Shown here: positions 18,481 to 27,665 of the stretch, piece by piece
Position numbering within the stretch: position 1 is the first letter of the stretch
How the letters are laid out: the number at the start of each line of letters is the position of its first letter
Source of the DNA: Prochlorococcus sp. AG-347-O22
GTDB taxonomy: Bacteria; Cyanobacteriota; Cyanobacteriia; PCC-6307; Cyanobiaceae
DNA length: 38,373 nucleotides
Direction: 5' to 3'
NCBI GenBank assembly: GCA_003278845.1
Contig: QCCX01000010.1
Span: 1 to 38,373 of the forward strand
Notes under the pieces: model-generated
Told to the model about the DNA's origin: nothing
The model's database searches: none
Seen by the model: the letters and a program-made list of their open reading frames with translations, nothing else
Translations under genes and position numbers: made by a program

Positions 18481-18502
18481 TTATTCCCACTCAATAGTTC
18501 CA
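18481..18502 (-). repeat. guaA 3' end, proximal att-like repeat
   Basis: The terminal 22 bp of guaA, matched at 20 of 22 positions by 16756-16777 in the same orientation. The two differences are transitions, one of them synonymous at the third position of a Glu codon. Confidence 0.6.
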
Positions 18503-20067
18503 GGAGGTTTGCTTGTAATATCATAAACAACTCTATTAACTGAACTTACTTCGTTAACGATTCTATTTGAAATCCTCTCTAAAATCTGAAAAGGAATTTT
18601 TGACCAATCGGCGGTCATTCCATCTTCACTAGATACACAACGTAAAACTATTGGCCATGCATAAGTCCTTTTATCACCCATAACTCCTACTGTTTTTACA
18701 GGTAGCAATACTGCAAAAGCTTGCCAAATATCATTGTAAAGCCCTGCTTTTTTAATTTCATCTCTTACTATCCAGTCTGCATCTCTTAAACAATCAAGTT
18801 TTTCGTTATTCACCTCTCCCAAAATTCTTATAGCTAATCCTGGTCCTGGGAATGGATGCCTTTTTATAATTTCATCCGGCAAACCTAAAGCAGCTCCCAC
18901 TTTTCGGACTTCATCCTTAAAAAGTTTTCTTAATGGCTCAACTAATTTAAATTGTAAATCTTTTGGCAATCCACCCACATTATGATGACTCTTTATTTTT
19001 ACAGCTATTCTTTCTCCTGTTTTAGGATCAATATTAGTCCCAGCACTTTCAATAACATCAGGATAAAGAGTACCTTGGGCTAAATACTGAAAAGGTCCCA
19101 ATCTATTGCTTTCTTCCTCAAATACTCTGATAAATTCTTCACCTATAATTTTTCTTTTTTGTTCTGGATCAGTAATACCTTTTAATTTGGCGATAAACCT
19201 TTCCCTTGCATTAATATATTCAACTTTTATATGAAATTTCTGATCAAAAAAATTCATTAAGAATTCTGGTTCACCTTTTCTCATAAAACCTTGGTCTATA
19301 AACATACATGTAAGCTTATTTCCAATAGCTTTATTAAGAAGAAAAGCAAGAGTTGAGGAGTCAACTCCCCCAGATAAGGCAAGCAAAACTTTTTTATTAC
19401 CAACTTGCTCTCTTATCCTGGGAATAGTTTCCTCTATATAGGTTTTGGTTGTCCAATCAGCCGCACAACAAGAAATTTTATAAACAAAATTTTTAATTAC
19501 CGTCATCCCAAATTCTGAATGAATAACTTCAGGATGAAATTGTACGCCAAATAATTTCTTTACATCATTTGAAATTGCTGCATGAAGTGTATTCTCGGTA
19601 TGAGCAATTTTATTAAACCCATCAGGCAAACAATTAATAGAATCGCCATGACTCATCCACATGATAGATTTATCTTCTACATCAGAAAGGAGGTCAGATT
19701 TTTGGTCTATATTTATTGGTGCCCTACCATATTCAGCTCTTTTGGTTGCTGAAATTACGGATCCTCCTAGTTCTTTGACCATTAATTGCATTCCATAGCA
19801 TATGCCAAGAATAGGAATTCCTAAATTAAAAATTTTTTCATCACACTTAGGCGCATTTTTTTCATATACAGAATTTGGGCCTCCACTCAAAATAATCCCT
19901 TTAGGATTAATATTTTTAATTTCCTCAATTGAAATATAATTACTTACTACAAGAGAAAAAACATTGGTTTCTCTAATTCTTCTTGCAATCAATTCAGAAT
20001 ATTGAGATCCGAAATCCAAAATTAATATTGAAGGATCTCGTTCTTTTTTTAAAACTATTTGACTCAT
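18481..20067 (-). CDS. guaA: GMP synthase (glutamine-hydrolysing)
   Basis: A 528-aa two-domain enzyme converting XMP to GMP with glutamine. The class I amidotransferase domain has the nucleophile Cys90 in GICYGMQ and the His-Glu pair in QFHPEV. The ATP pyrophosphatase domain has the PP-loop LSGGVDSS, and the dimerisation domain ends in the family-typical PPGTIEWE. All functional sites are present. The last 22 bp recur as a direct repeat 1.7 kb downstream at 16756. It lies 54 bp downstream of cbiD on the same strand. Confidence 0.98.
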   Translation of the reverse strand: MSQIVLKKERDPSILILDFGSQYSELIARRIRETNVFSLVVSNYISIEEIKNINPKGIILSGGPNSVYEKNAPKCDEKIFNLGIPILGICYGMQLMVKELGGSVISATKRAEYGRAPINIDQKSDLLSDVEDKSIMWMSHGDSINCLPDGFNKIAHTENTLHAAISNDVKKLFGVQFHPEVIHSEFGMTVIKNFVYKISCCAADWTTKTYIEETIPRIREQVGNKKVLLALSGGVDSSTLAFLLNKAIGNKLTCMFIDQGFMRKGEPEFLMNFFDQKFHIKVEYINARERFIAKLKGITDPEQKRKIIGEEFIRVFEEESNRLGPFQYLAQGTLYPDVIESAGTNIDPKTGERIAVKIKSHHNVGGLPKDLQFKLVEPLRKLFKDEVRKVGAALGLPDEIIKRHPFPGPGLAIRILGEVNNEKLDCLRDADWIVRDEIKKAGLYNDIWQAFAVLLPVKTVGVMGDKRTYAWPIVLRCVSSEDGMTADWSKIPFQILERISNRIVNEVSSVNRVVYDITSKPPGTIEWE

Positions 20068-20121
20068 GTATAAAAGTTAACTCAATTTATTTACAAAAGC
20101 ATAATGAATTACAAATTAATC

Positions 20122-21234
20122 TCATTGAAAATAAGAAATATAGTTATTGCCGTTAATTCCAGCCCACCTAATTTTCCTTTTTCTATCAAAAATGATTGAT
20201 GCGATTTCCATATCGGTTTTTACATACCTATTTACATAAGTAAAAGAACGCTGTTCGATCGTATTTGATAAATTCTTGAATAATTTATCAGCTAAAGATT
20301 TATTAAATCTTTCAAGAAGTTGTAATGCATTCTCAAGATTATCTAACTGAGATAATTCAACTATTATTTCAGGCGGTAACTTTTCTTGAACGGCTAAATA
20401 AACAAGAATCTCAATTCTTGCATCAGCCAAATGATTATGTGTATGAAAAATACCCCCTGCTAATTTAATTAATTTCCCGTGATAACCAAAAAGGATTACA
20501 GTTTTAACTTTTTTTATTGCAGCATCAACTAATAATGGTCCTATCCAATTTCCAATTTTGATAATTGGCAAATTAACATTATAAGTTTTGGCCAAATTTA
20601 ACCCATTTTCACCAATAACAAATATAACTTCCCCTTCAAAATCATTTTGAATTAACTTTGCTAGATTATTTTTAGCCTCTTCTAATTGATCAGGTGATGC
20701 ACTCGAATAAGTCTCAGCAGAAGTACCTATTATAGATAATCCATCAACAATACCAAATGACTTATTACTAGTTCTTTCTGCTAAAAACGCCCCATTTGGG
20801 AAAATAATTTCTAATGTCAAATTAAAGCCGGCAGGAATACTATCTAATAAATTTTCATGTAAAACTTCTTTGGCAAAATTTGAAATGCATATCTCTGATG
20901 TATCTTCTTTTATACCTACACCAGATCCTGCAATAATCTTTATTGGAATTGTTTGAACAGGATTATTAAAAGAAATTTTTTCTAAAGAGGCTATTGTCCA
21001 TATCTCTAAGTTTTGTGTAATGTCAAGATCTAAGCCAGACCTTGCAAAGGTAATTCCTAATGCATGCGAGTCATCTTTAAGTAAACCAACAGAATGAATC
21101 TCGATTTTTATTTCTTTTTTTTCATTAGGAATTTTTATTAATTCGTAATTCTTAAATGGTAACCCTACTAGTTTATTTAATGCTGATCTAGCAGCTCCAG
21201 CAACCCACAAAGGTAAAGAAAATCCTTTTTTCAA
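20122..21234 (-). CDS. cbiD: Cobalt-precorrin-5B C1-methyltransferase
   Basis: A 370-aa enzyme of the anaerobic (early cobalt insertion) corrinoid route, which Prochlorococcus uses to make pseudocobalamin. It starts KKGFSLPLWVAGAARSAL, close to the usual CbiD beginning, and has the glycine-rich IIAGSGVGIKED and the segment LFGYHGKLIKLAGGIFHTHNHLADARIE, both characteristic. The start is a TTG at 21234, chosen because it sits directly before the conserved N-terminus; there is no nearby in-frame ATG. It is upstream of guaA on the same strand and divergent from the aminotransferase gene by 60 bp. Confidence 0.92.
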   Translation of the reverse strand: MKKGFSLPLWVAGAARSALNKLVGLPFKNYELIKIPNEKKEIKIEIHSVGLLKDDSHALGITFARSGLDLDITQNLEIWTIASLEKISFNNPVQTIPIKIIAGSGVGIKEDTSEICISNFAKEVLHENLLDSIPAGFNLTLEIIFPNGAFLAERTSNKSFGIVDGLSIIGTSAETYSSASPDQLEEAKNNLAKLIQNDFEGEVIFVIGENGLNLAKTYNVNLPIIKIGNWIGPLLVDAAIKKVKTVILFGYHGKLIKLAGGIFHTHNHLADARIEILVYLAVQEKLPPEIIVELSQLDNLENALQLLERFNKSLADKLFKNLSNTIEQRSFTYVNRYVKTDMEIASIIFDRKRKIRWAGINGNNYISYFQ

Positions 21235-21294
21235 ATCAAGTAATTGAAAAATATATAATGAGAACTAATCTAAGAATGACCTATTTAATAAAAA

Positions 21295-22458
21295 GTGGCC
21301 ATACAACAAAAATTATCATTGATGATTCCTGGACCCACACCAGTTCCAGAAAAAGTTTTACAAGCATTAAGTAAGCATCCAATAGGCCATCGCAGTAAAG
21401 AATTTCAAGATCTCGTAGAAAGTACAACTAAAAATTTACAGTGGCTTCATCAAACTCAAAATGATGTTCTAACAATCACTGGTAGTGGAACTGCCGCAAT
21501 GGAGGCTGGAATAATAAATACCTTAAGTAAAGGAGATAAAGTAATTTGCGGAGAAAATGGGAAATTTGGCGAAAGATGGGTAAAAGTTGCTAAAGAATTT
21601 GGTCTTGAAATAATAAAAATTGATTCCGAATGGGGAACTCCACTTGATCCAGAAAAATTCAAAAAGGTATTAGAAGAAGATAAACAAAAAGAAATAAAGG
21701 CGGTTATTTTGACTCATTCTGAAACCTCTACAGGTGTAATAAATGATTTAGAAACTATTAGTTCATATATTCGTGCACACAACACAGCTTTATCGATTGT
21801 TGACTGCGTTACAAGTCTTGGGGCTTGCAATGTACCAGTAGATGAATGGAAATTAGATATCGTTGCTTCAGGATCACAAAAGGGATATATGATACCTCCT
21901 GGGCTTAGTTTTATAGCAATGAGCCAAAAAGCGTGGGAAGCTGCAGAAAAATCAAATTTACCAAAATTTTATTTAAATTTAAAATCCTACAGAAAAAGTC
22001 TTTTAAGTAACAGTAATCCGTATACTCCAGCAGTTAATTTAGTTTTTGCTTTAGATGAAGCTTTAAAAATGATGAGAGAAGAAGGCTTAGATAATATTTT
22101 CCTCAGACACAATAAACATAAATTAGCGATGAGCAATGCTGTAAAAGCTTTAAATCTAAAATTATTTGCTGATGAAAAATATTTAAGTCCTTCTATTACT
22201 GCAATAAAAACCGAAGGAATAGATGCTGAAGAATTTAGAAAAACAATAAAGAGTAATTTCGATATTCTACTTGCTGGCGGACAAGATCATCTGAAAGGGA
22301 AAATTTTTAGAGTCGGACATTTAGGTTATGTTAATGACAGAGATATTATTACGGTAGTTTCTGCTATAAGTAAAACACTTCTTGACCTCGGCAAAATTAC
22401 ATCCCAACAAGCTGGTGAAGCATTAGCTGTGGTATCTAAATATCTTGCAGAAAATTGA
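21295..22458 (+). CDS. Class V aminotransferase, serine/alanine-glyoxylate type
   Basis: A 387-aa PLP-dependent fold I enzyme. The N-terminus MIPGPTPVPEKVLQALSKHPIGHRS is typical of the alanine/serine:glyoxylate aminotransferase group, and the PLP lysine is Lys196 in ASGSQKGYMIPPG. In cyanobacteria this group is often labelled soluble hydrogenase small subunit, a historical misnomer. The probable role is transamination of glyoxylate from photorespiratory glycolate to glycine. The start is a GTG at 21295. It is divergent from cbiD and converges on a 65-aa gene with 1 bp between the stops. Confidence 0.9.
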   Translation: MAIQQKLSLMIPGPTPVPEKVLQALSKHPIGHRSKEFQDLVESTTKNLQWLHQTQNDVLTITGSGTAAMEAGIINTLSKGDKVICGENGKFGERWVKVAKEFGLEIIKIDSEWGTPLDPEKFKKVLEEDKQKEIKAVILTHSETSTGVINDLETISSYIRAHNTALSIVDCVTSLGACNVPVDEWKLDIVASGSQKGYMIPPGLSFIAMSQKAWEAAEKSNLPKFYLNLKSYRKSLLSNSNPYTPAVNLVFALDEALKMMREEGLDNIFLRHNKHKLAMSNAVKALNLKLFADEKYLSPSITAIKTEGIDAEEFRKTIKSNFDILLAGGQDHLKGKIFRVGHLGYVNDRDIITVVSAISKTLLDLGKITSQQAGEALAVVSKYLAEN

Positions 22459-22459
22459 G

Positions 22460-22657
22460 TTAAGTTCCTGGCTCTTCAACATTTCCGCCTAATTCAACAA
22501 TCTTTTTTCTTAGAACGATTGATTTTTTTTTATCACCCTTAGTTTGAGCTATTGCAAGGGCAAACTCCAATTTTTCTAACTGGTGACCACCTTCAAAGAA
22601 AGATAATTTTTTCTTTATACGGTTTTTATTTTCTTTGTATGAAATTTGTGAAGACAT
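22460..22657 (-). CDS. Small basic helical protein, 65 aa, unknown
   Basis: Not recognised. The protein is rich in Lys with a central helix (HQLEKLEFALAIAQTKGDKKKSIVLRKKIVELGG) that looks soluble and amphipathic, and it lacks signal peptide, Cys pairs and membrane segments. The gene is packed tightly against the aminotransferase stop, and the composition is protein-like rather than the random pattern of antisense frames. Such small proteins are common in picocyanobacteria. Confidence 0.7.
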   Translation of the reverse strand: MSSQISYKENKNRIKKKLSFFEGGHQLEKLEFALAIAQTKGDKKKSIVLRKKIVELGGNVEEPGT

Positions 22658-22789
22658 AAAAATTCATGCTTTAGTTAATATTATGCCAACAAAAGGGGAC
22701 ATTACGAGAGGAAACAAAAATATTATTTGAATATAAACTTAAGCAAAAAAATTTTTTATTAATATATTGTTCAAACACCTCTTAAATTT

Positions 22790-23302
22790 ATGCCAAACAT
22801 AAATCTAATCTACTATCTAGTTGCAGGAGGAATTTTTGGAGCTTTAGCTCTGAAAACGGGAATTCCTGCTGCGCCTCTTGCAGGTGCTTTAATAGGCGCA
22901 AGCATACTTAGCATCAGTGGCAAAGTCGATGTAGCAGAGTGGCCAATCGGCACAAGAACAATCTTAGAGATTGGAATTGGCACTGTCATTGGTACGTCAT
23001 TAACAAAAGACTCATTAGTTGATATTCAAAACTTATGGAGGCCAGCGATATTAATAACTTTTACTTTAGTTATTACTGGATTAGCGATTGGATTATGGAC
23101 AAGCAGATTACTTAATTTAGACGTAATAACAACAATTCTAGGTGCTGCCCCAGGGGGAATTAGCGGAATGAGTCTCGTTGGGTCGGAATACGGAGTAGGA
23201 GCTGCAGTAGCAACTCTTCACGCAGTAAGATTGATTACTGTGCTTCTAATTCTTCCATTAGTTGTGAAATGCTTGAATATATTTGGATTAATTAAATCGT
23301 AA
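22790..23302 (+). CDS. AbrB-family membrane protein, half-size
   Basis: A 170-aa very hydrophobic protein with about five to six membrane segments. It has repeated glycine-rich helices (GGIFGALALKTGIPAAPLAG, then LGAAPGGISGMSLVGSEYG) typical of the AbrB duplication domain (PF05145), whose E. coli member was named for a regulatory phenotype but is a membrane protein. Typical members carry two such modules in ~350 aa, while this protein has one. It may dimerise or pair with another half-size protein elsewhere. Transport function is unproven. Start at the ATG 22790. Confidence 0.75.
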   Translation: MPNINLIYYLVAGGIFGALALKTGIPAAPLAGALIGASILSISGKVDVAEWPIGTRTILEIGIGTVIGTSLTKDSLVDIQNLWRPAILITFTLVITGLAIGLWTSRLLNLDVITTILGAAPGGISGMSLVGSEYGVGAAVATLHAVRLITVLLILPLVVKCLNIFGLIKS

Positions 23303-23358
23303 ATTTCTATAGACATATTCACAATAAAAGATATTTTTAAATAGAAGATAAATGGCTA

Positions 23359-23817
23359 ATGAAAAGATTTAAAAAACTAATATTATTAGCGTTAGGAATT
23401 TTTATTCCTCTAACCCTTACTACTCCAAAAGTAAATGCAAGTTCATTTGGCGCAGAAATTTTTTGTACTATGCGAGATGGGGGAAATGACCATGAAAGTA
23501 GTTGGGACGCGGCTTATACATATATAAAAAAACAAAAAGGAGGATTATTCAAAGTTTCACCTAAAAATGCAGCAGCGCAAATTACTGAAACAGTTATAAG
23601 AGAAAGAGAAAAATTTAGTTATTGCGTTGAATATTTAGATAATCTTCATCCAAATAGAAAACTAATACGAGAATTAGAAAAAGAAGAAAAAAGAAAAGAA
23701 AAAGAAGCACAAAATAGAGAAAACAAAAAAATACAATTAGAAAAAGAATTAGAAGAAACTAATAAAGAAATTTCTGAAGAATTTACTGATGAAACATTTG
23801 ATAGATATAGTTATTAA
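23359..23817 (+). CDS. Secreted small protein with charged coiled-coil tail
   Basis: A 152-aa protein not assigned to a family. Residues 1-28 form a signal peptide: a basic start MKRFKK, a hydrophobic core LILLALGIFIPLTL, then a likely cleavage after NASA-like VNAS. The mature part has two cysteines in the first half (FCTMRDGG and SYCVEYL) that could form a disulfide, and residues ~115-145 are an uninterrupted Lys/Glu-rich helix, probably a coiled coil. It is on the same strand as the AbrB-like gene, 56 bp downstream. Confidence 0.7.
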   Translation: MKRFKKLILLALGIFIPLTLTTPKVNASSFGAEIFCTMRDGGNDHESSWDAAYTYIKKQKGGLFKVSPKNAAAQITETVIREREKFSYCVEYLDNLHPNRKLIRELEKEEKRKEKEAQNRENKKIQLEKELEETNKEISEEFTDETFDRYSY

Positions 23818-23980
23818 TTGAGGTTTCAGAAAGATAATAATTTTTTCTAAATTTACTTAATAATATTTTGTATCTAAATAGACTAAATCATATTTTTCTT
23901 GCAAATTTAGGCTAAAAAGAATAAATATTTATTGACTTTTAATATATTCAAGTCATTATTTATTTAACTAAATATTCTGA

Positions 23981-24382
23981 ATGCATATTAATGATGCGGT
24001 GTTTTTAGAGGATTTATGTCCTAAGTTCAGATTTAGACAATGGCGAAAATCTATTCATAGGTTTACAGGAAAAAGTTGTATATATTGCGGAAAACCATCT
24101 GAATCTATTGACCATGTAATACCACGAAGCCAAGGAGGCTTAAGTAAAACAGAAAACTGTGTTCCTGCGTGTCTTTCCTGTAATGGGGATAAATCAGATG
24201 AAAATGCTTTGAATTGGTACAGAAGACAAAAATTTTATGATCCTCGAAGAGCAATGGCTATAAGAGCTTGGTTAGACGGAGATTTAAGATTAGCTATAAG
24301 ATTATTGCAATGGGCCAATCCAAATTTTAAGGTTAAAAATAAAAATTACGAAAAAGATGAATCAGAATATAAAGCAGCTTGA
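23981..24382 (+). CDS. HNH endonuclease family protein
   Basis: A 133-aa protein with a compact HNH domain: zinc-binding pairs CIYC (Cys33, Cys36) and CLSC (Cys64, Cys67), the catalytic Asp44-His45 in IDHVIPRSQGG, and Asn59 and Asn68 completing the motif. The C-terminal 50 residues are helical and basic (YDPRRAMAIRAWLDGDLRLAI). HNH proteins nick or cut DNA, and free-standing ones of this type occur in cyanobacteria with unknown roles. No intron, phage or restriction gene is beside it. A 163-bp spacer without a gene precedes it. Confidence 0.85.
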   Translation: MHINDAVFLEDLCPKFRFRQWRKSIHRFTGKSCIYCGKPSESIDHVIPRSQGGLSKTENCVPACLSCNGDKSDENALNWYRRQKFYDPRRAMAIRAWLDGDLRLAIRLLQWANPNFKVKNKNYEKDESEYKAA

Positions 24383-24645
24383 CTACCAAACATTACATAT
24401 TTTTCTAGTGTTGTAACTCTCACATATCTTTTCCAATTCTCTTGGGGATTCTGGGAATATTAAAAATGTCGAAAATGAAATAAGAAAGACAAATAATTTT
24501 TGGTAGAATTTAACATTAAATATACTTACTTCTTTATTTATAAAAAGGGAGTAACTTTTGCTTATGCAAACAGTTTTTGATTCTAAATCGGGCTTAAGAG
24601 CTGTCTTCATCGATAATTAATACATATGTACTACTTTAACCAAGC
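24383..24645. other. Gene-free spacer before the SDR gene
   Basis: No supported gene. It contains small inverted repeats, for example TTTGC-TTAT-GCAAA at 24557-24570 followed by a short T-run, and a possible -10 TAGAAT near 24502. Evidence is too weak to name a terminator or RNA. Confidence 0.35.
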
Positions 24646-25524
24646 ATGAAGAAACCCGCAAGTTTACTCGGAAATAAAAAAAAATTTTTAGTCTTGGGAT
24701 GTGGTTTCAGCGGTAGTTATTTTGCAAAAACTATTCGAAAATTAGGTTGCACTGTTTTAACAAGCTCAAGATCTGCTAGCAAAGATCCAAATAGTTTTAT
24801 TTTCAATAGTGAAAACGGTGTTATTCCTGATGAAAGAATTTTTGATGGAGTAACGCATATTCTTAGTTGCATTCCTCCTGACAAAAATGGTAATGATCCA
24901 GTATTAGAAAACCTTCAAAATAAACTGCAAGATTTACCACTTGAATGGGTTGGATATTTATCCACCACAGGAGTATATGGAAATACTGCGGGTGGTTGGG
25001 TTTCCGAGACAGATCAGCCTAATCCTTTTCAAAAAAGAAGTTTTAATAGATTAAATTGCGAAAAAAAATGGATTGAATCTACTTTGCCCGTGCAAATTTT
25101 TAGATTGCCTGGTATCTATGGACCTGGAAGATCCACGTTTGAAACAATCAAAAATCAAAAAATTCGAGTTATTTTAAAAAAAGCGCAAGTATTTTCAAGA
25201 GTTCATGTTGCTGACATAACACATGCGATAATTTTTTTATTACAAAATAAAGTTTGTTTAAAATCTCACCAAATCATTAATATTGCAGATGATGAACCGT
25301 GTTCGCAGTTAGAAGTTATTCAATATTGCTACGATTTACTTGGTTTAAAAATGCCAAAGCCAATATTATTTGAAGATGTAAAAGAACAATTATCTCCTAT
25401 CGCTCAATCTTTTTGGCTGGAAAATAGAAGAGTTTCAAACAAACTTTTATGCGAAACACTCGGATATAAACTAATTTATAAAAACTATAAATTAGGCTTA
25501 AAAAATTGCTATCTAAACAGTTAA
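24646..25524 (+). CDS. NAD(P)-dependent SDR / epimerase-like protein
   Basis: A 292-aa extended or atypical short-chain dehydrogenase. The Rossmann motif is GCGFSG (18-23) and the strand-end YLSTTGVYGN (about 105-114) is followed by NRLNCEKKWIES, where the usual Tyr-x-x-x-Lys is replaced by Asn/Glu residues, as in non-catalytic or YeeZ-like members. It then has RLPGIYGPGRS, a signature of the family, and RVHVADITHAI. The substrate is unknown; nucleotide-sugar or NAD(P)-binding roles are both possible. The next gene, pdxA, starts 19 bp after its stop, suggesting cotranscription. Confidence 0.82.
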   Translation: MKKPASLLGNKKKFLVLGCGFSGSYFAKTIRKLGCTVLTSSRSASKDPNSFIFNSENGVIPDERIFDGVTHILSCIPPDKNGNDPVLENLQNKLQDLPLEWVGYLSTTGVYGNTAGGWVSETDQPNPFQKRSFNRLNCEKKWIESTLPVQIFRLPGIYGPGRSTFETIKNQKIRVILKKAQVFSRVHVADITHAIIFLLQNKVCLKSHQIINIADDEPCSQLEVIQYCYDLLGLKMPKPILFEDVKEQLSPIAQSFWLENRRVSNKLLCETLGYKLIYKNYKLGLKNCYLNS

Positions 25525-25543
25525 AAATAAATTAAACCTTTTT

Positions 25544-26578
25544 ATGAATTTTCAAAATACAAACAAAATATTGAAGGTGGTATTAAGCGTTGGAGATGAG
25601 TCAGGTATTGGACCTGAAATAATTTTAAAAGCACTTTATTCAAATCAGATACCAAGAAATATTGATTTTATATTAGTTGGATCAAAAAAAAATCTACAAA
25701 ATACATACGAATATCTTAGATCATTAGGATTAGAAAACCTTGCAAATCCAAAAAATTTCAAAATACATGATCTCGAAATTTCTTCATTAGATAATGATCC
25801 TAAATCAAGTCACGGTAATTCAAGTTTCCTTTATTTAACGAAAGCAATAGAAATTGTAAAACAATATCCCAATTCAGCACTTGTAACTGGACCAATTTGC
25901 AAGAAATCTTGGTCTCTAGCAGGTCATTACTTCTCTGGTCAAACTGAAGTATTAGCAAAAGCATGTGGAGTAAAAAACGTTGGAATGTTATTTACAGCAA
26001 AATCACCAATTACGGGTTGGAGATTTAATACTTTACTAGCTACAACCCATATATCACTTTCTGAGGTTTCCAAGAAATTAACTACAGAATTAATCCACTC
26101 TAAATTGGATCTTTTCAAAGATTTTTGTAATACCTATACTGATAAACCTACTTTAAAAGTCGCAGGATTAAACCCTCATGCCGGCGAAGAAGGTCTTTTA
26201 GGTCATGAAGAAAAGGATTGGCTCAATGATGCATTAATTACATGGAATGAGAAGAACAAAGATATTAGATTATTTGGCCCTTTATCACCAGATAGTTGCT
26301 GGAATTCTTCGGTAAAAGCATGGAATGACAAAAATGCTGAAAAACATGATGGCATTCTTGCTATGTATCATGATCAAGGTTTAATACCAATGAAAGTGAT
26401 AGCTCTTAATTACTCAGTAAATACCACAATCGGTTTACCTTTTATAAGAACATCTCCAGATCATGGAACGGGATTTGATATTGCTGGCAAAGGAATTGCT
26501 CAATCTCAAAGCATGATTGAGGCTATTAAGGCTGCTGTAGAGATGACTATCAATTCAAGACTGCTTAACACGCATTAA
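25544..26578 (+). CDS. pdxA: 4-hydroxythreonine-4-phosphate dehydrogenase
   Basis: A 344-aa NAD(P)-dependent enzyme of the DXP-dependent pyridoxal 5'-phosphate pathway. It opens with the family strand LSVGDESGIGPEI and has the substrate-binding and zinc regions VTGPICKKS, ATTHISL, GLNPHAGEEG and MYHDQGLIPMK (HDQG metal site), ending with RTSPDHGTGFDIAG. All motifs and the length are normal. The 3' end overlaps the convergent accB by 24 bp. Confidence 0.97.
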   Translation: MNFQNTNKILKVVLSVGDESGIGPEIILKALYSNQIPRNIDFILVGSKKNLQNTYEYLRSLGLENLANPKNFKIHDLEISSLDNDPKSSHGNSSFLYLTKAIEIVKQYPNSALVTGPICKKSWSLAGHYFSGQTEVLAKACGVKNVGMLFTAKSPITGWRFNTLLATTHISLSEVSKKLTTELIHSKLDLFKDFCNTYTDKPTLKVAGLNPHAGEEGLLGHEEKDWLNDALITWNEKNKDIRLFGPLSPDSCWNSSVKAWNDKNAEKHDGILAMYHDQGLIPMKVIALNYSVNTTIGLPFIRTSPDHGTGFDIAGKGIAQSQSMIEAIKAAVEMTINSRLLNTH

Positions 26579-27061
26579 AACTTGACCAAATTCAACTGGT
26601 GTTCCATTTTCAACGAGAATCTCTACAATTTCAGCATTAAATTCAGATTCAATTTCATTCATTAACTTCATTGCCTCCAAAATACAAATAGTTTGACCAA
26701 CCTTAACGTTATTTCCTACTTCGACAAATGGCTCCTCGCCTGGCGCTGCAGCCCTATAAAATGTACCAACCATAGGAGAAGTAATTTCAGTTAGGTCAGA
26801 ACGTCCTGGGGGTGCCACCTGAGGTGCTTCAGGCTCATTAACAACTGGGATATTATCATTAATAGTTTTTTGATTAGCAATTGTTTGCTTATCAAATGAA
26901 GTATTAGAAGCTAAATTATTAATAACTTGATTCTGATCAAATAAATTCCTTTTTATTTCGAGTTTAAAATCTTCTCCCTCTAGAGAGAACTCTTGAATAT
27001 CACTTGTAGAGATTTTCTCTATTAAGCGATCTAAGTCTTCATGATCTAATTTCATAGCCAT
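26555..27061 (-). CDS. accB: Biotin carboxyl carrier protein of acetyl-CoA carboxylase
   Basis: The 168-aa carrier subunit of acetyl-CoA carboxylase, which commits carbon to fatty acid synthesis. The N-terminal helical part and a Pro/Ala-rich linker (EPEAPQVAPPG) lead to a C-terminal biotinyl domain with the biotin lysine, Lys132, in EAMKLMNEIE. The ATG overlaps the efp stop by one base (TAATG), so translation is coupled. The alternative ATG two codons later is possible. The 3' end overlaps pdxA by 24 bp. Confidence 0.97.
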   Translation of the reverse strand: MAMKLDHEDLDRLIEKISTSDIQEFSLEGEDFKLEIKRNLFDQNQVINNLASNTSFDKQTIANQKTINDNIPVVNEPEAPQVAPPGRSDLTEITSPMVGTFYRAAAPGEEPFVEVGNNVKVGQTICILEAMKLMNEIESEFNAEIVEILVENGTPVEFGQVLMRVKQS

Positions 27062-27621
27062 TAATTTTCACGTCCAAGATAAGTGTCATTTCGAGTATCA
27101 ACTTTAATTATTTCTCCCACAGAAATAAATAAAGGAACCATAACTTGAGCACCTGTTTCTAGAATAGCTGGTTTCGTGCCCCCACTAGCAGTGTCACCTT
27201 TAACTCCTGGATCAGTCTCTGTAACTTGCAAAGTAATAGATATTGGAAGTTCTACTTCTAAAACTTTACCATTATGGAAAATTACATTAACCTCCATTCC
27301 CTCTTTCAAATACTTTGCGCCTTTACCGATCTGTTCAGAGGTGAGTCTTGTCTCTTCAAAACTTGTCATGTCCATAAAAACATAATCACCAGACTCCACA
27401 TAAGTATGCTGCAGGTTAGACTTCTCAAGGATAGCCTGCTGTACTGATTCTCCGGCTCGAAAAGTTTTTTCAACAACGTTGCCGCTTTGAACTGATTTTA
27501 ATTTTGTTCGTACGAAAGCAGAACCCTTACCAGGCTTGACATGTAGAAATTCTACAACACGCCAAACTTGTCCATCCAATTCGATGGTAGTACCTGTGCG
27601 AAAATCGTTACTGGAAATCAT
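27061..27621 (-). CDS. efp: Translation elongation factor P
   Basis: A 186-aa factor that relieves ribosome stalling on proline runs. The three beta-barrel domains are visible, with the tip loop VKPGKGSAF carrying Lys32, the position modified in many bacteria; no modification genes are in the window. The open frame extends nine codons upstream, but the ATG at 27621-27619 gives the conserved [10 protein letters not shown] start. It forms a coupled pair with accB (efp stop overlapping the accB start), an arrangement common in cyanobacteria. Confidence 0.97.
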   Translation of the reverse strand: MISSNDFRTGTTIELDGQVWRVVEFLHVKPGKGSAFVRTKLKSVQSGNVVEKTFRAGESVQQAILEKSNLQHTYVESGDYVFMDMTSFEETRLTSEQIGKGAKYLKEGMEVNVIFHNGKVLEVELPISITLQVTETDPGVKGDTASGGTKPAILETGAQVMVPLFISVGEIIKVDTRNDTYLGREN

Positions 27622-27665
27622 TCCTGTATTACATCCCCCAAGGATCATAAACCTGCAAGAGTGCT

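Larger units (their letters stand above)
16756..18502. mobile_element. Candidate integrated segment at guaA 3' end
   Basis: The segment is bounded by direct copies of the guaA 3' end (18481-18502 and 16756-16777) and contains the TPR-metzincin gene plus 11-mer repeats on both sides. The 3' end of guaA is an established integration hotspot for genomic islands in other bacteria. No integrase is present, so if real this is a decayed or non-autonomous element. The call is inference from the repeats. Confidence 0.45.

Noticed and set aside
24383..24610. 75-codon minus-strand frame after the HNH gene
   Set aside because: It has one hydrophobic stretch but no recognisable start signal or motif, and its composition is irregular. 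It abuts the HNH stop by chance as far as can be seen.
24565..24621. 18-codon frame beginning MQTVFDSK upstream of the SDR gene
   Set aside because: A purine-rich GGGAG lies too far upstream and the length gives no statistical support.
27622..27648. N-terminal extension of efp to 27648
   Set aside because: The nine extra residues are not part of EF-P; MISSNDF is the conserved start.
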